64,000 nucleotides of DNA from Desmodesmus armatus (GCA_007449985.2 VIIQ02000132.1:1-64000); one strand, 5' to 3'. Shown: positions 22,258 through 33,919, numbered from the stretch's first letter. Notes: generated by a model from the sequence alone, not told the origin. Made by a program: numbers and translations.

Positions 22258-22932
22258 CATGCTGCCTCACAACCAGCCCAATGGCCGCAGGCTGCCGCTG
22301 TATGGCCTATCAGCAGCTGAGCCTACCACCAGCCCCGCTGTCAGCTCCACTGTGTCAGCCTTCCAAGAAACCCAGCAGGCAGAGGCCTCAGGGTCACCCC
22401 AGGGCCCTCTGCGTCCTGTTGCACTGCGTCAGCCCCATTCTTGCGTCAGCCCCATTCAATGCGTCAGGGAAGCCCTCTTGGGCCGGATTGCTGTGCGTCT
22501 CAGCAGCCTAGTGTCATCAGCCCCGCTGTCAGCTCCACTGTGTCACTGGCTGGCAGCCTCCAAGGGATCCAGCTGGCAGAAGCCCCAATGCACTGGAAAA
22601 CCCTCATTGTTGCAGTAGGAGGAGCCCTCCTGCGCCAACTTGCTGTGCCGCTCAGCAGCCGAGTGTCATCAGCCCCGCTGTCAGCCCCTTTGTCTCAGCC
22701 TCAAAAGGGTCCCATGGTCACTCCAGGGCACCCTCTGCATGCTGGCCCACAGTCAGCCCCATTGCCGCAGGAGGAGCCGCGAGGCCAGCTTGCCCAGCAA
22801 CCCCCAGTGTCACTGCGGAGCCGCCTGGGCACCCGGGATTGTGACAATCCCCAGTGCAGGGCCCTCTGCATGCTGCCCCATAGTCAGCCCCGTTGTTGCG
22901 GCAAGAAAAGCCTCGAGGCCTTGCTGTGCCCC
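22258..22932 (-). repeat. Degenerate tandem copies of the exon end of the adjacent minus-strand gene
   Basis: Blocks near 22305-22370, 22490-22555 and 22650-22710 match the true last-exon end at 22925-22990 (ccccgctgtcagctcca with flanking tcagcagcc). They are linked by related spacers (ctgcctcacaaccagcccaatggccgcagg and variants near 22258, 22740 and 22870). The unit spacing is roughly 160-230 bp. Reading the minus strand, each restates the LELTAGLMTLG terminus. Confidence 0.7.
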
Positions 22933-23137
22933 TCAGCAGCCGAGTGTCATCAACCCCGCTGTCAGCTCCAGTGTTTCAGCCTCAAATGGATCCGGCCCTG
23001 AGAGTGCAGTATCATCAGTACTGCCAGTCCTGGCAATGACAGCCAGGCACTGCTCTGCAGGAGCCTCAGGCTCCCACTGGTCTGCTGCTGTTGCTGCTGC
23101 CAGCACCTGCAGGAACGGCTGCAGTGACATCATGCCC

Positions 23138-23216
<79 letters not shown>

Positions 23217-24568
23217 AGTCTGATGGCAGATCAGCAGCCGGACGGAAGCGGCGGGATGGTGGTGTGGGTGGTGGTGATGGCGGGGCTGCTGATGTTGGGC
23301 CGCTGTGCTGTCTGTGGGTGGCCAGCCTCTTCACAGGCCGCTGCCCTGCCTCCATGCTCCTGAAGCCTGCATGACATGAAATGGCGGTGTGTGCAGATTG
23401 TGGCATGGTCAGCAAGCTGCAGAGTATCTTCTCAAGAGCTTGGGGAGTTGTGTGCATTTGTGCGTATGCAGAGCAAGTGTGAGTGTGAGTGTGCGTATGC
23501 AGAGCAACTGTGAGTGTGCATTTGTGTGTATGCAGAGCAAGCCTTGCATGACTCAGCAAGTTGCTTTTGCAGGTCAAGGTGTAGGAGTGCTGGCGTGCAT
23601 ATGCACGGTATGGTGCCTGCCTATGACAGCAGTCTCTGGCATATGCAAGCCTCCATGCACAAGTTGTGCTCTCCAGGCTAGTTTAACTAGGACTATGACA
23701 GTTACTGTCATAGTGTTGCTGCGGCAGCAACACTCAGTGGCTGGCAGCAATTTGGCCCAATTGTTCCAGTTCACGCTTCTGCTCGTAGCGACCTACCATG
23801 GGCATGGCGTGAGGTGTGGTGGCCCACATCATCTTCCATGTATGCTGAGCTTGCAGCACATGTGTCTGCTGCTGCTGCTGCTGTGGCTGAGGGGCGCCGT
23901 GGGGCCTGGTCAGATGCCGAGGAAGAAGGTGGCATGCGGCTGACTGCTTCCAGCTGGCGTTTGCTGCTGCACCGAGCTGTGTTCTTTCCTAGCAGGGTCA
24001 GCATGCTGCACATCAGCTGCCTAGCCTGCTCAATTGCTGAAGTATCCTGCTGGTTGTCATCAGCAGGGAAGGTTGCAGCGCTGCTGGCAGCTGCAGCGGG
24101 GCGGTGGAGGGTTGGCTCACCCCACTGCATGCTGCTGCCGGTGCTTGGCTTGTGCTTGTGCATGCTGCTGCTGGTGTGCTGGATGGTGCGTGTAGATTGA
24201 TGAGCACTGAGCTGGTGGTGTGGCACAGACTGTGCTGCACCTCTGCTGCCAGTACTGCTACGGAGGCGGAAACGTGGGCGAGTGGCGGGAGTCTTGCAGC
24301 CAGGACTAGGCCCTGAGGAAGCAGCAGCTGCAGCTGTGCGTGACTGGTCCCTTTCTGCGTGTTTGATTCCGCTGTCAAGAGCCAGACTGTGCTGCAGCAT
24401 GCGTGCTGCACCCTGCAGGCTTGGTGAGTACTGCTGCAGGGTTGCTGCCTCCCCAGTGGGTTCCTGCATGGCTGGGCTGCTGACTGCCAACTGACATAGG
24501 CTGGATGTGAGAGCTTTGACAGCTGGGGCATCGTTCTTGAGACTGCGTGTTTGTTTGCCGTGCCCCAT
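22933..24568 (-). CDS. Ser/Ala-rich low-complexity protein of unknown function
   Basis: Two exons (23797-24568 and 22933-23366) join in phase 1 to give 401 aa. The first in-frame ATG gives MGHGKQTRSLKND. Exon 1 is Ser/Gln/Ala-rich and basic, with a possible helical patch (AIEQARQLMCSMLTLLGKN). Exon 2 begins GFRSMEAGQRPVKRLATH, has a Pro-rich basic segment (PPSRRFRPAADLP), about 26 consecutive Ala codons from a GCA run, and ends LELTAGLMTLGC. No domain is recognised. The basic patches would suit a nuclear protein, but this is inference. Confidence 0.5.
23139..23216. repeat. (CTG)26-type run coding polyalanine on the minus strand
   Basis: An uninterrupted gct/ctg run in the last exon of the preceding gene, likely to be length-polymorphic. 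Confidence 0.95.
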
Positions 24569-25240
24569 GTCGGTTGGTTGGCGGGTACTCGCTTTGGGTG
24601 CGAAATTGGAGGTCTGTCGGTGAGGCAGGGGTATGATGAAGGAGAGAAAAGTTGACGATGGCAACTGATGCGACCTTGCCTATCGCAGTTTGCTGTACTT
24701 TGACTCAGTGTGACTTGGTAGAAACCTTGTACCTCTGGTGCAATGAGGTTTACGTAATTGTCAAAGCTCTGACATCCACCGATGTGAAATAATGTTGGTG
24801 TTGATGGTGATGAGGCAGTGTTGGCCAGCCTGGATGTAGGGTGCCACCTGCAGCTGTTGGGTGATGTGCGTCTGCCTGGGGCACCCTGGTCACAGCACCT
24901 GTTCCACGCCCGATTGGCAAGCAATGAGGGATGCCTCATGCACAAATGTGTTCAGAAATCCTCTCCATCCCACGAGACAAGGCTCAATGTACAAGATTGC
25001 ATAATGTCATATGTGTGAGGGGTAGGGTGAGGGTGTGGTGTGCTCTTGCTGCATTCTTGACTTCTGCAGAGCTCTCCATGGTGCATCGACTGATGCAGAT
25101 ATCATACTGATTGAAATTCCGCGTCTTGTGTCTGTTCAGTGTGACTGCCCCTCAGCTGCTGCCTGCTGTGCTGTACTGAAGTCATCATGTTTCCATATGG
25201 AGAGGTCGTGAGTGTACAAATCTTTTGACCACATATTAAG
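24569..25240. other. Divergent intergenic region
   Basis: The region separates the minus-strand gene ending at 24568 from SF1, which starts at 25241 on the plus strand, so it should hold both promoters. No specific element can be identified. Confidence 0.5.
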
Positions 25241-28200
25241 ATGGAAGCAGAGCAGCAGACGTCTCAGCAGGCTGGACTTCCCTCACCAGATCAGGAGAAG
25301 AAAAAGCGCAAGCGTTCTCGATGGGGTGCCGAGACGGAGGCTGGACTAAAGGTGCTTGCCAGTACCGAGGTGGAAGCCGAGCAGGTGCACCCGCCCGTAG
25401 CAGCTGAGCAGCAGCAGCTAGTGCAACAGCAGTCTGCTGATGGTGCTGGTGCTGAGGCTGAAGGTCGTAAAAAACGTCGCAGCCGATGGGAGCCGGAGAC
25501 ACAGGCGCAGCCTGGCTTACTCCAGGGCCTGCAGATCGCCCTGCCACCCGCAATCGCAGCGCTGGTGGATGCCCACGTGGACCCCAAGGTCATGGAACTG
25601 CAGCGGCAGCTCAACATTGTAAGTGTGCAGCATGCGGCGCTCGGAGGGTGGTGTTGCAGCTTCAGCAGACACGTAGCATACACGTAGACACATGTATGCC
25701 TTGCGTTCCGGCTGCATGCACTGATACCCTGGCTCTTGCATACCATGGCCAGCACAGATGGACGGCATCACCCTGCGCAACCCACATGGGAACAAATTTG
25801 CTGCATGTGACGTCAAGTCCACAGTCTGATCGCTGAGCAACAGCAAAGCACACGCCACAAACATCGCGGGTGCAACTCTGCAGGGGCTACTGCTGGTGCA
25901 ACAGGCCAGCAGTAATCCTTCATCACCAGTTCATCGCCAAACTGGGTTCAAACAGGCCCCCTGACATTTTGGTCCTTGTGCTGGCATGCTGTCCTGCAGG
26001 TCAACCAGAAGCTGCAGCTAATTGCTCAGGGCAAGTGGGTGGATGAGGAGCTAGAGGAGCGCAGGTCTCCCTCACCAGAGCCTGTGTACAACGAGCACGG
26101 CGCGCGCACCAACACGCGCGAGCAGCGGGCCAAGGATAAGCTCACGCGGCAGCGCAATGTGAGCAGTGCAGTCGGTTGTTGGCAGCGCAAGCCTGCACGG
26201 CTGGCGCAGAGAGTTTGCAGATGGACTCTAGGGTCGGGGCTCTGGGCTTCACAGTAGCAGGGGGCTTGTGCTTGATGGCCAGGACACGTCTGGAAGCAGG
26301 CATGCAGGACACTCCCAGACAGCAGCAGTAGTCACACTTAAGCTGCTGGCGCCTCCTGCATTGGCGGAGGATGAACAGCCGACTCAACAAACAAGCAATG
26401 CCTGCTTTCCTCCTCCATCAGCAACACCACATCTGCGGCAGGGCATCGCATCACAGCACAGCACAGCACAGCATGACGCTGCGCTGCGCGCGCCACACAG
26501 TGCATGCTGGCGCCTTGCATGCTTATCTTCAGCACCGTTGAACTGGATGTTGCTCAATCCCCATGCCACGTCACCCTTGCAGGAGCTGATCACTGAGATG
26601 ATCAAGGCCAACCCCTCCTTCAAGCCCCCAGCTGACTACAGGCCAGAGAAGAAGTACCGCAAGCTGCGCATACCTCTGGAGGACTACCCTGGGTACAACT
26701 TCATCGGCCTCATTATCGGGCCACGTGGCAACACTCAAAAGCGCATGGAGCGGGTGCGCACGGACGGGGGGGGGGGGGGGGGATGCAGGAAAGTGGTGAG
26801 GCGGGTTCAGGGAGTGTGTTAAGCACATAGAATACATGTGTAGCTAGCATACTAAGAACATGCAAGTCACATACAAGCAAGGCATGAAGCACACCAGCAT
26901 AGTCCACGTGTGTGTGTGTGGGGGGGGGGGGGGTTGGAGCGGGTGCGTGCTTCCTCCCATTGCAGGCACTGCGAGCTGTTTCATCTCTCAAAGTGCGCCT
27001 TGGCCATGTACATCGGCAGGAAGTCGAGGTGTTGCAGTGATCTGGATGTGCGAGTTTGCGCTCTGTAGCATCCAGAGAGGTCAACTTGCTGCCACCCCAT
27101 GCTGCGGCTGCCATCTGTGGCCTGTCGCTTGAACCAGCCTCAGCCGTACTTACAACGCCTGCGTTGCAGGAGACCAACTGCAAGATCGCCATCCGTGGCC
27201 GCGGCAGTGTCAAGGAGGGGCGCAGCCGCAAGGAGTCCAAGCCGGACCCCTCAGAGAATGAGGACCTGCACGTGCTCATCACGGGCGAGGATGACGAGAG
27301 CGTGGACAGGGTGCGTCAGGGAATGGGAGGGGGGGGGGTATACAGGAGTTCCAAGCACTCATCAGCAGGGCAAGCCTGGATGACTGCAGGTGTCGGGAGG
27401 GTCGGTCGGCACGGCCTGCATGCCAGGCACCTGCAACACAGCCACCGGCGTCATGCTGTCGTGCAGTGTGCCTGCTGTGTGTTGTTGCTGGGTACTGTCA
27501 CTGCACTGCTGTCACCAGAATTGCTCAGGAGGGTCCTTGTGCAGCGAGTCCCCCCCCCCCCCCATGCACAGCCAGCAACAACTGCAGCTGCACACATCAG
27601 AAGCAGTCAGCCAGCAGACATCAGCCTGCAGCTGGATTGACTGACTGTGCCGGCTTGTGCCTTGCGCCCTTGCTTGCAGGCTGCTGTGATGATTGAGCGG
27701 CTGCTGACTCCTGTGGACGACAGCCACAACGAACACAAGCAGCTGCAGTTGCGGGAGCTAGCAGCCATGAATGGCACTCTGCGGGACCATGAGCTAGCTG
27801 AGCTCGCAGTCAAGGAGGGAGGTGAGTCAGCACAGCTGCAGCCATGTTGCTCGTTGGCGATGGCGCCACCTCAATCGAAAGTTGCTAATTGACGGATTGC
27901 CTCAAGTGCAAAGGTCAAAATGCTTGCATGTGTGCAGGAAGCAGCTAGAGCATGGCTGCTGGTACACATACATGCGCGTGTCCATTCCATATGACACCAG
28001 CAGTTGTGCTTCTGTGACGATATGCAGTACTGCATGCTTGGCGTCTGCCTCGCCGCAAGTTGGCCAGCTGAGCGCTGCGCACCTGTCCTTTGGGGCTCCA
28101 CGTCACAGTGGCCAGCCACTAGGGCAGCTTCTATACTACATACTGCATGCTTCATGGCCAGCAAATAACACAAGTGGCATTGCCTGCTGGCTGCTGCTGG

Positions 28201-31200
28201 CTGTGCGCAGGTGGTGAAGGCGAGCCGTACCAGCTGCCGGAGCACATGCGGGATGCTGTGGAGGCGCAGTACAGGCGGGACGTTGCGCGCGTGCATGGAG
28301 AGGATGCAGCAAAGTATGACGATGAGTACAAGAGCTTCATGCAGGTGCGGTTGTATTGGCAGTGGCATAGTTGGGCTGCATGCTGAGTGCTGGTGGCGCA
28401 GGCTGGGTTATTATCCTGTGCACAAGGTTTGTTTGCACAGGGGGCTTTGGGAAAGCACAGTATGATGACGAGTACAAGAGCTTCATGCAGGTGCGGCCCT
28501 TGCAACGTACATCGTCATGGTGTAGCTTACCAGTGAACGCTACCCTTGTACGCAGCTGACGCCACTGTGTGTGTGCTGTGCCGCAGGAGCTGGGTGGTGC
28601 CCCCCTGAGGAGCTGGCAGGGCTTGTGCCAGGCAGGGGGCGGCCCGGGTTGGGCCACAACGACCGCGACAGGGAAAGGGGCAGGGACCACCGGGAGCGAG
28701 AGCCACCTGGGTCTGACCCCTGCCACCTGTATGTGGGCTACCTGGCGCCCCATGTGACCGAATCCATGCTGGAGGGCTTGTTCCGCAGCTGCGGGGAGGT
28801 AGGTAGGGGGCATGGTTGGGCAGATAAATGGTGGGGGGGGGGGGCATGACTGATGGCAGGGCATGGCGTGGGGTCAGGTGCGCACAGGTGGTGGTGGTAT
28901 TTGTTGTTGAGTGACAAGACCACCCCCCCTCCCTTTGGGCTGTGAGGGAAGGGGGCATGATGGACAGCAGGGCATGGCATGAGGTGGGGTGCACAGAGTG
29001 GTGGTTGTGCTCGCTGTTGTGTGACAAAATTATTCCCCCGCTAGGGGTGTGAGAGGGCGGGCAGCGCATGACTGATGGCAGGGCGTGCCATAGGGTGGAT
29101 GGTGAGGAGCACATGTCGGGCTGGTGACCACTTGTTGATTGACGAGACACCAATAAAGGGTGGGATTCTGGCGAGCTGGAGCATGCAGTGTGCTGACATC
29201 ACTGTGTGTGGGCTGCGTGTGCATCTGCAGGTGCTGGAGGTGATTGTGGTGCGGGACCGGCACAGCGGCGAAAGCAAGGGCTTTGGCTTTGTGCGCATGG
29301 GCACGGAGCAGGGCGCAGCAGCTGCACTGCAGGCACTGGACAACTACCTCATAGGTAAGGAGGGACTGCTTTCCGTGTGGATCAACCGTGTGTGGGACGG
29401 CGGTCTCAATCCCCGGCTGCACGCACCACAAAACACCGCGGTAGCCACCTTGGCCATCGCACAGTAGCTTTCCATGCAGGCACCAGCTGCTGCATGGTGG
29501 GCCCCTCTAGCAGCCATGTAAAGCGCAGTCCTTGGCAGAGCCCAGTATGGGCTTGTGCGCAGAAGAGTAAGATGGCTGCACCATGGTCTGTACAGGTTCC
29601 TCCTGGATGCTGCCACACAATATTTACATATCTGTTGTTGAAATGAAGAATCCATATCAACCCTGCAGCATGTGGGACCCAATCTTGTGATGTCTGCATC
29701 TGCAGCACGGTACAGCACAGTGCCGTGTAGTGCAGGGGTGTGAGACAGAACAGGGTAGGCGCAGGGCTACAACAGCACCCAGGAAGTGAGGCGCGTAGAG
29801 CTCCTTACAGTAACACGTGCATCTGGGTAGCCCTTTTCATCAAGAGAAGGGATACTCGGATGCACATGTCACTGTAGGCAGCTCTACTCGCCACAGTTCC
29901 TGGGTCGTGGGAGGCCGCACATCTGTGCACCCCTCTTCCCCAACTTGTGAAACAGGGCGGGGGGTCCACAGATGGAAGTGCTGAAAGCACATTGTTGACT
30001 GTTAGTGCCTGAGGTGTGGAGATCTGTGGGTGAGACATCCTGTGGGTTTTGGCACGCATCACAGAAGGCCAGCATGCTTGACAAGCTGTTTGGTTCATGA
30101 ATGCAATCCCTCCCTCAGCCTTGTGCACACCGATGCTGCCGCCAACTGTCCTGCAGGCAACAAGCTGCTGGCAATGTACACAGCAATTGGTGGTTTCACC
30201 GCCCACCATGTCACCATGTGTACAAGCAAACCAGCCTCATGCGTCAACTGGCAATGTACACAGCAAATGCTGATTTTACAGCCCACCATGGTCACCAACA
30301 CCAGTTCTGTTGAATGTTGTCAGAATAAGCAAAACTGCCGCTGCTTCACCCTGCAGGCAACAAGCGGCTGGCGGTGCGCATCAAGGGCCGTCACGGCCCC
30401 GCTGGGCGCTCTGGTGGGCTGGTGGCCGCGCCTTCGGGTGCAATGCCTGCGGGCCCCTCGCTGCCTCCTGGCCCCCACGGCCCCTTCCCACCACCACCTC
30501 CTGGTGATGGTCACGGCGACACAGCGCCTGGTGCAGCAGGTGGGTTGGTGTATCTTGGGGTTATGGGTTGGGGATTGTGGCTACACTGGGCTTGGGGATC
30601 GTGGCTACACTGAATTGAAACCCACAGTAAGACCTCCCATCCACTGCCTCCTGGTGACGGTCCTGGTGCTGCAGCGCCTGTTGCAGCAGGGGGGTTGATG
30701 ATGGTTGCGGCGTCTGTAGTACCATCACAGGTATCGCCTGCGGGTCCATGCGCAATAGCTTCATTCTGCCGGCGTGCCCAATTGCATGATCAGCCAAAAT
30801 TGCAGTCAGTGTTGCGGCTCCAACAGCCTAAGTCGGGTTACGGTTGCATCACGACATGTGCAGATTGGCAGCATGGGACGGCAAACACTGTGGGTGGTCG
30901 CAGGTTTTTGAAGTGCTGCTGTCTGGAAACGGTTGTGTTGAAAGTTGAGTGATGAAAATCAAAGCGTGCACAGGATACACATGCAATGCACTCTTAGGTG
31001 AAAACAGGCTTCTTTCTGCCGACCGAGCGGCGCTCCTGCTGCATTGTGCCTACCCCCTTTCCTGCTTTGTTTTGTGCAGGTGACCACCATGGTGCAGGAG
31101 CCCCCAGCCCCGAGCAGCAGCTGCAGGCGTTGATGCAGCGGTTAGGGCTGGACCCTGACGAACTGTTGGCAGCAGCGGCAGCTGCAGCAGGGGAGGAGCT

Positions 31201-33919
31201 GCCTCCAGGGGTGGGCTTCAGTCCGCCGACGCCCAAAAAGGCAGCAGGGGGGCATGCAGCCGCAGCAGCAGCAGCAGCAGGGGCCTCAGCAGCAGATCCC
31301 TCCGGGTATCCAGGTTACTACTACGACCCTTACTATGGGTGGGTGCCTTACCCTGCTGACCACCCTGCAGCAGCAGCAGCAGCAGCAGCTGACGGCGGTC
31401 AGAGCAACGCAGCAGCGCAGCAGCAGCAGCTGCCGGAGCCGCCGCCTGTGGAGCCTCCGCCGCCCGGATGTGAGGAGGAATGGGAGGCTGCAGCAGCGGA
31501 GGCGGCGGCGGCCGCCGCGTACGCAGACGCGTACGGCGGCTACGGCGGCTATGGTGGCGGCTATGACGGCTACGGTGGCGGCTACGACGGCTACGGCGGC
31601 TATGGTGACGCTGCGTTTGACCCCTTGTCTCATATGACAGAGGAGGAGTATGCCGCGTACATCGGGGACACGGGGTCTGGCGCTGCTGCTGCTGCTGCTG
31701 AGGATGGGGGCGCTGCTGCTGAGGGGGATAAGGACAAGGGGGAGAGGAAGAAGCCTGCAGTGGTGCAGGTCATCTCCTTGGACCCTATGGAGCTTGAGCG
31801 GTGAGCAGGCAGGGGGCTTGGTGGGGACTGAGGGCTTTGTGGGGCTTTTTGATGAGTGCGGTGAGCGGGTTGGGGGGCTTTGTTGGTGGGGGTGAGTATG
31901 TTGTGGCTGGTGGGTGCTCGATCATGATGAGAACCTGTGCTGGTGCGGGTCACCCCTGTCGACCTTGTATAGCTAGAACGGTGAGCAGGATGGGGCTCCG
32001 TGGGGCGTGAGAGGGGTGGTCACCAGGATGGCTGTGATTGGTGCTTGATCAGGAAAGTGCCTGCGGCGGTGCATGCCATCTCAATGGCCTCTCCTCTGGA
32101 GCTGGAGCGGTCAGCAGGCTGGGGGCTGTGGGGGCATCAAGAGCAGTGTGGGAGGGGTTGTGCGTGTTGGCTGACAGGTGCTTGAGCAGCAAGCAGCCTG
32201 CGGTGGTGCAGGTCGACACTTCTAACGATGCACTCAATGAGGTGGTGAGGGGCTGAGGGTGGTTTCAGGGCTAGCAGGCGCACGATGTACTGCAGTGGTG
32301 TGTGTGTCCATGTTGATGCTTTAGTCAGCTAACTTCTGATTCCTTGTATCCAGTCAAAGCAAGGATGCCCGCATCGTGCGGCAGGGTGTTGTGTGTCAGT
32401 GTAGATGCATATGCATGAACACAGACACACACCACACTGCCGTACGTTGCCGGCGTGCTTTGCCTGACTCAGGACCGAGGAATCGGAATGCACACAGGTC
32501 ACACAACAGCTCCCAACAGCACCAAGTTGACTGTTGCCGCAACCAAATGGTTCACATGTGGCTGTGGTGTTGGCATCTTCTGTGCGATATCCTGTGGGGG
32601 TGATTGTTGCATCTTGCTGCCAGCTCATTTAGGTGTGTAAGACACTAAGCTTGAAGACAGCCGATACAATCCTCATGACAGGAAGAAATCATCTTGTGTG
32701 TGTTGTATGCTGTGCCTGCAGGGCTCGTGCCCGTCGCGAGGAGGAGGAGCGCATCGCCAAGCAGCAGAAGGAGAAGGAGCGGCTGCAGCGGATGCTGCAG
32801 GACCGGCAGGCAGCACTCAACAAGTCAAAGCAGCGGGACAGCGAGCAGCAACAGCAGCAGGGAGGGCCGCCGAGCCCGGGGCCACCCCCGCCGCCCCCTC
32901 CTTCGCATGGACCGCCGGATCGCGGCCGGCCTGGGTTTGGGTTTAGGGGCCGCAGCCGCAGCCCCGGCCCCGGCCCTGTGGGCGGGTACAGGCGGGGAGG
33001 GTATGGCGGCAGAGGGGGGTACGGTGGGTACAGGGGCCGGGACATGTCTCCAGGGTATGGAGGCGGCTATCGGAGAGGGGGCCGCGGGGGGTACAGCAGG
33101 AGTAGAAGCAGGAGCTTCTCACGCAGCAGGAGCCGGTCCCGCAGCAGAAGCCGGTCGCGTAGCAGGAGCAGATCGCGCAGCCCTGCTGCTGCAGCGGCAG
33201 CAGCAACTGCAGCAGCAGCAGCGAAGGAGCGGGAGTCCTCACCAGAAGAGGGCGAGGTGGAGGAAGGGGAGGTGGAGGAGGCACCTCCAGCAGCAGCAGC
33301 AGCTGCTGGTGGGAAGCAGCAGGAGCGGGGCAGCAGCAGGGAGCCGCGGCGGCGAAGCCGTGGGCCCCGCAGCCGCAGCCGCAGTCGCAGCCCCCGGCGG
33401 CGCGCCAGCAGCCGCAGCCGCAGCCCGCGTGGTCGCCGGCGCGGCCGCAGCAGGAGCCCTCCCTACGACTCGCCGCGGTTCTACCGCGGCCGAGGCAGGG
33501 GGCCCCCCAGAGGGGGCGGCCGGCACTTCTATGATGGTGATCCTCGCTACGACGGGCCTCCACATATGGGTGGTGGCCGCCGGGGTGGCTGGGGCGGTCG
33601 GAGAGGGGGTTGGGGTGGGGGAGGGCCCCCGCCGCAGATGCGGGACTATGCCTCGGATTATGACCACTTCTCAGGGCAGCCGGTGGGCCATATGGCTATG
33701 GGGGGGTACAATCCCATGGCGGCTGCGGCGGCGGCGGCGATGCGCATGGCTGCATATGCGCAGATGGGCATGGGGGGCATGGTGGTGTATGGGTGGCCGG
33801 GTATGGGGGCGGGGGGTGAGGAGGGGGAGGAGGAGGGGTACTATGAGGAGGAAGGGGCTGGGGAGCAGGCAGAGGAGCAGGCGCAGCAGCCAGAACAGCA
33901 GCAGCAGCAGGCGGAGTAG
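25241..33919 (+). CDS. SF1: Splicing factor 1 / branchpoint-binding protein
   Basis: SF1 recognises the intron branchpoint and pairs with U2AF65 in early spliceosome assembly in the nucleus. Exons are 25241-25618, 26000-26158, 26583-26753, 27170-27310, 27680-27821, 28211-28344, 28587-28798, 29231-29354, 30357-30539, 31080-31800 and 32722-33919; all phases agree, giving about 1,187 aa. In order: two U2AF-ligand motifs (KKRKRSRW ending at residue 28, KKRRSRW ending at 83), RRSPSPEP, the KH domain ([12 protein letters not shown]) with QUA2-like [26 protein letters not shown], an RRM ([17 protein letters not shown]), then Ala/Tyr/Gly-rich and RS/RGG-like regions. The CCHC zinc knuckle expected after NGTLRD is absent. 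Exon 7 is missing one C in the run at about 28600, since ELGGAP and PEELAGL lie in different frames; a sequence error is likely. The identification is secure. Confidence 0.92.
28441..28490 (+). other. SF1: Candidate alternative exon 6b of SF1
   Basis: The block follows a tttgcacag acceptor and ends at the same CAG|gtgcgg donor context as exon 6. It encodes [17 protein letters not shown] when joined to exon 5 (phase 1 in, phase 0 out), the same phases as exon 6. Using 6 and 6b together would shift the frame, so they would be mutually exclusive. It duplicates 28303-28350 of exon 6. Confidence 0.55.
28800..29150. repeat. Tandem repeat, three units of about 120-140 bp, in SF1 intron 7
   Basis: Three diverged units share catga-tg-cagggc-tg-ca-g-gg-t followed by gtggtggt-t-tgttgt-gtgacaa. 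The first begins just after the exon 7 donor. Confidence 0.65.
29778..29904. repeat. Long hairpin, arms about 60 bp, in SF1 intron 8
   Basis: The left arm (cccaggaagtgaggcgcgtagagct...) pairs with the right arm (...agctctactcgccacagttcctggg) almost continuously, with about a dozen mismatches, down to a loop of about 5 bases (atcaa). Confidence 0.9.
30149..30300. repeat. Copies of the SF1 exon 9 acceptor and a short tandem pair
   Basis: ctgcaggcaacaagctgctggc (about 30152) matches the true exon 9 start at 30351-30373, with an intact acceptor and the same phase. A tandem pair then follows, sharing caatgtacacagcaa (30174 and 30251). Confidence 0.65.
30643..30697 (+). repeat. Copy of the SF1 exon 9 3' end
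   Basis: cctcctggtgacggtcctgg...gcagcagg resembles the exon 9 terminus and donor at 30491-30545 (cctcctggtgatggtcacgg...gcagcaggtggg). The copy's GT donor has become GG. Confidence 0.6.
31930..32225 (+). repeat. Three degenerate copies of the SF1 exon 10 3' end
   Basis: The exon 10 terminus and donor at 31753-31806 (gcagtggtgcaggtcatc...gagcggtgagcagg) recur at about 31937-31990, 32048-32115 and 32195-32225 in intron 10. The first copy keeps a GTGAGCAGG donor. Confidence 0.65.

Noticed and set aside
22640..23374. Plus-strand 244-aa ORF
   Set aside because: It is the complement of the polyalanine exon and its duplicated ends on the minus strand.
27822..28210. Possible hidden zinc-knuckle exon of SF1
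   Set aside because: Translation of the intron gives no C-x2-C-x4-H-x4-C pattern in any frame that I could see.
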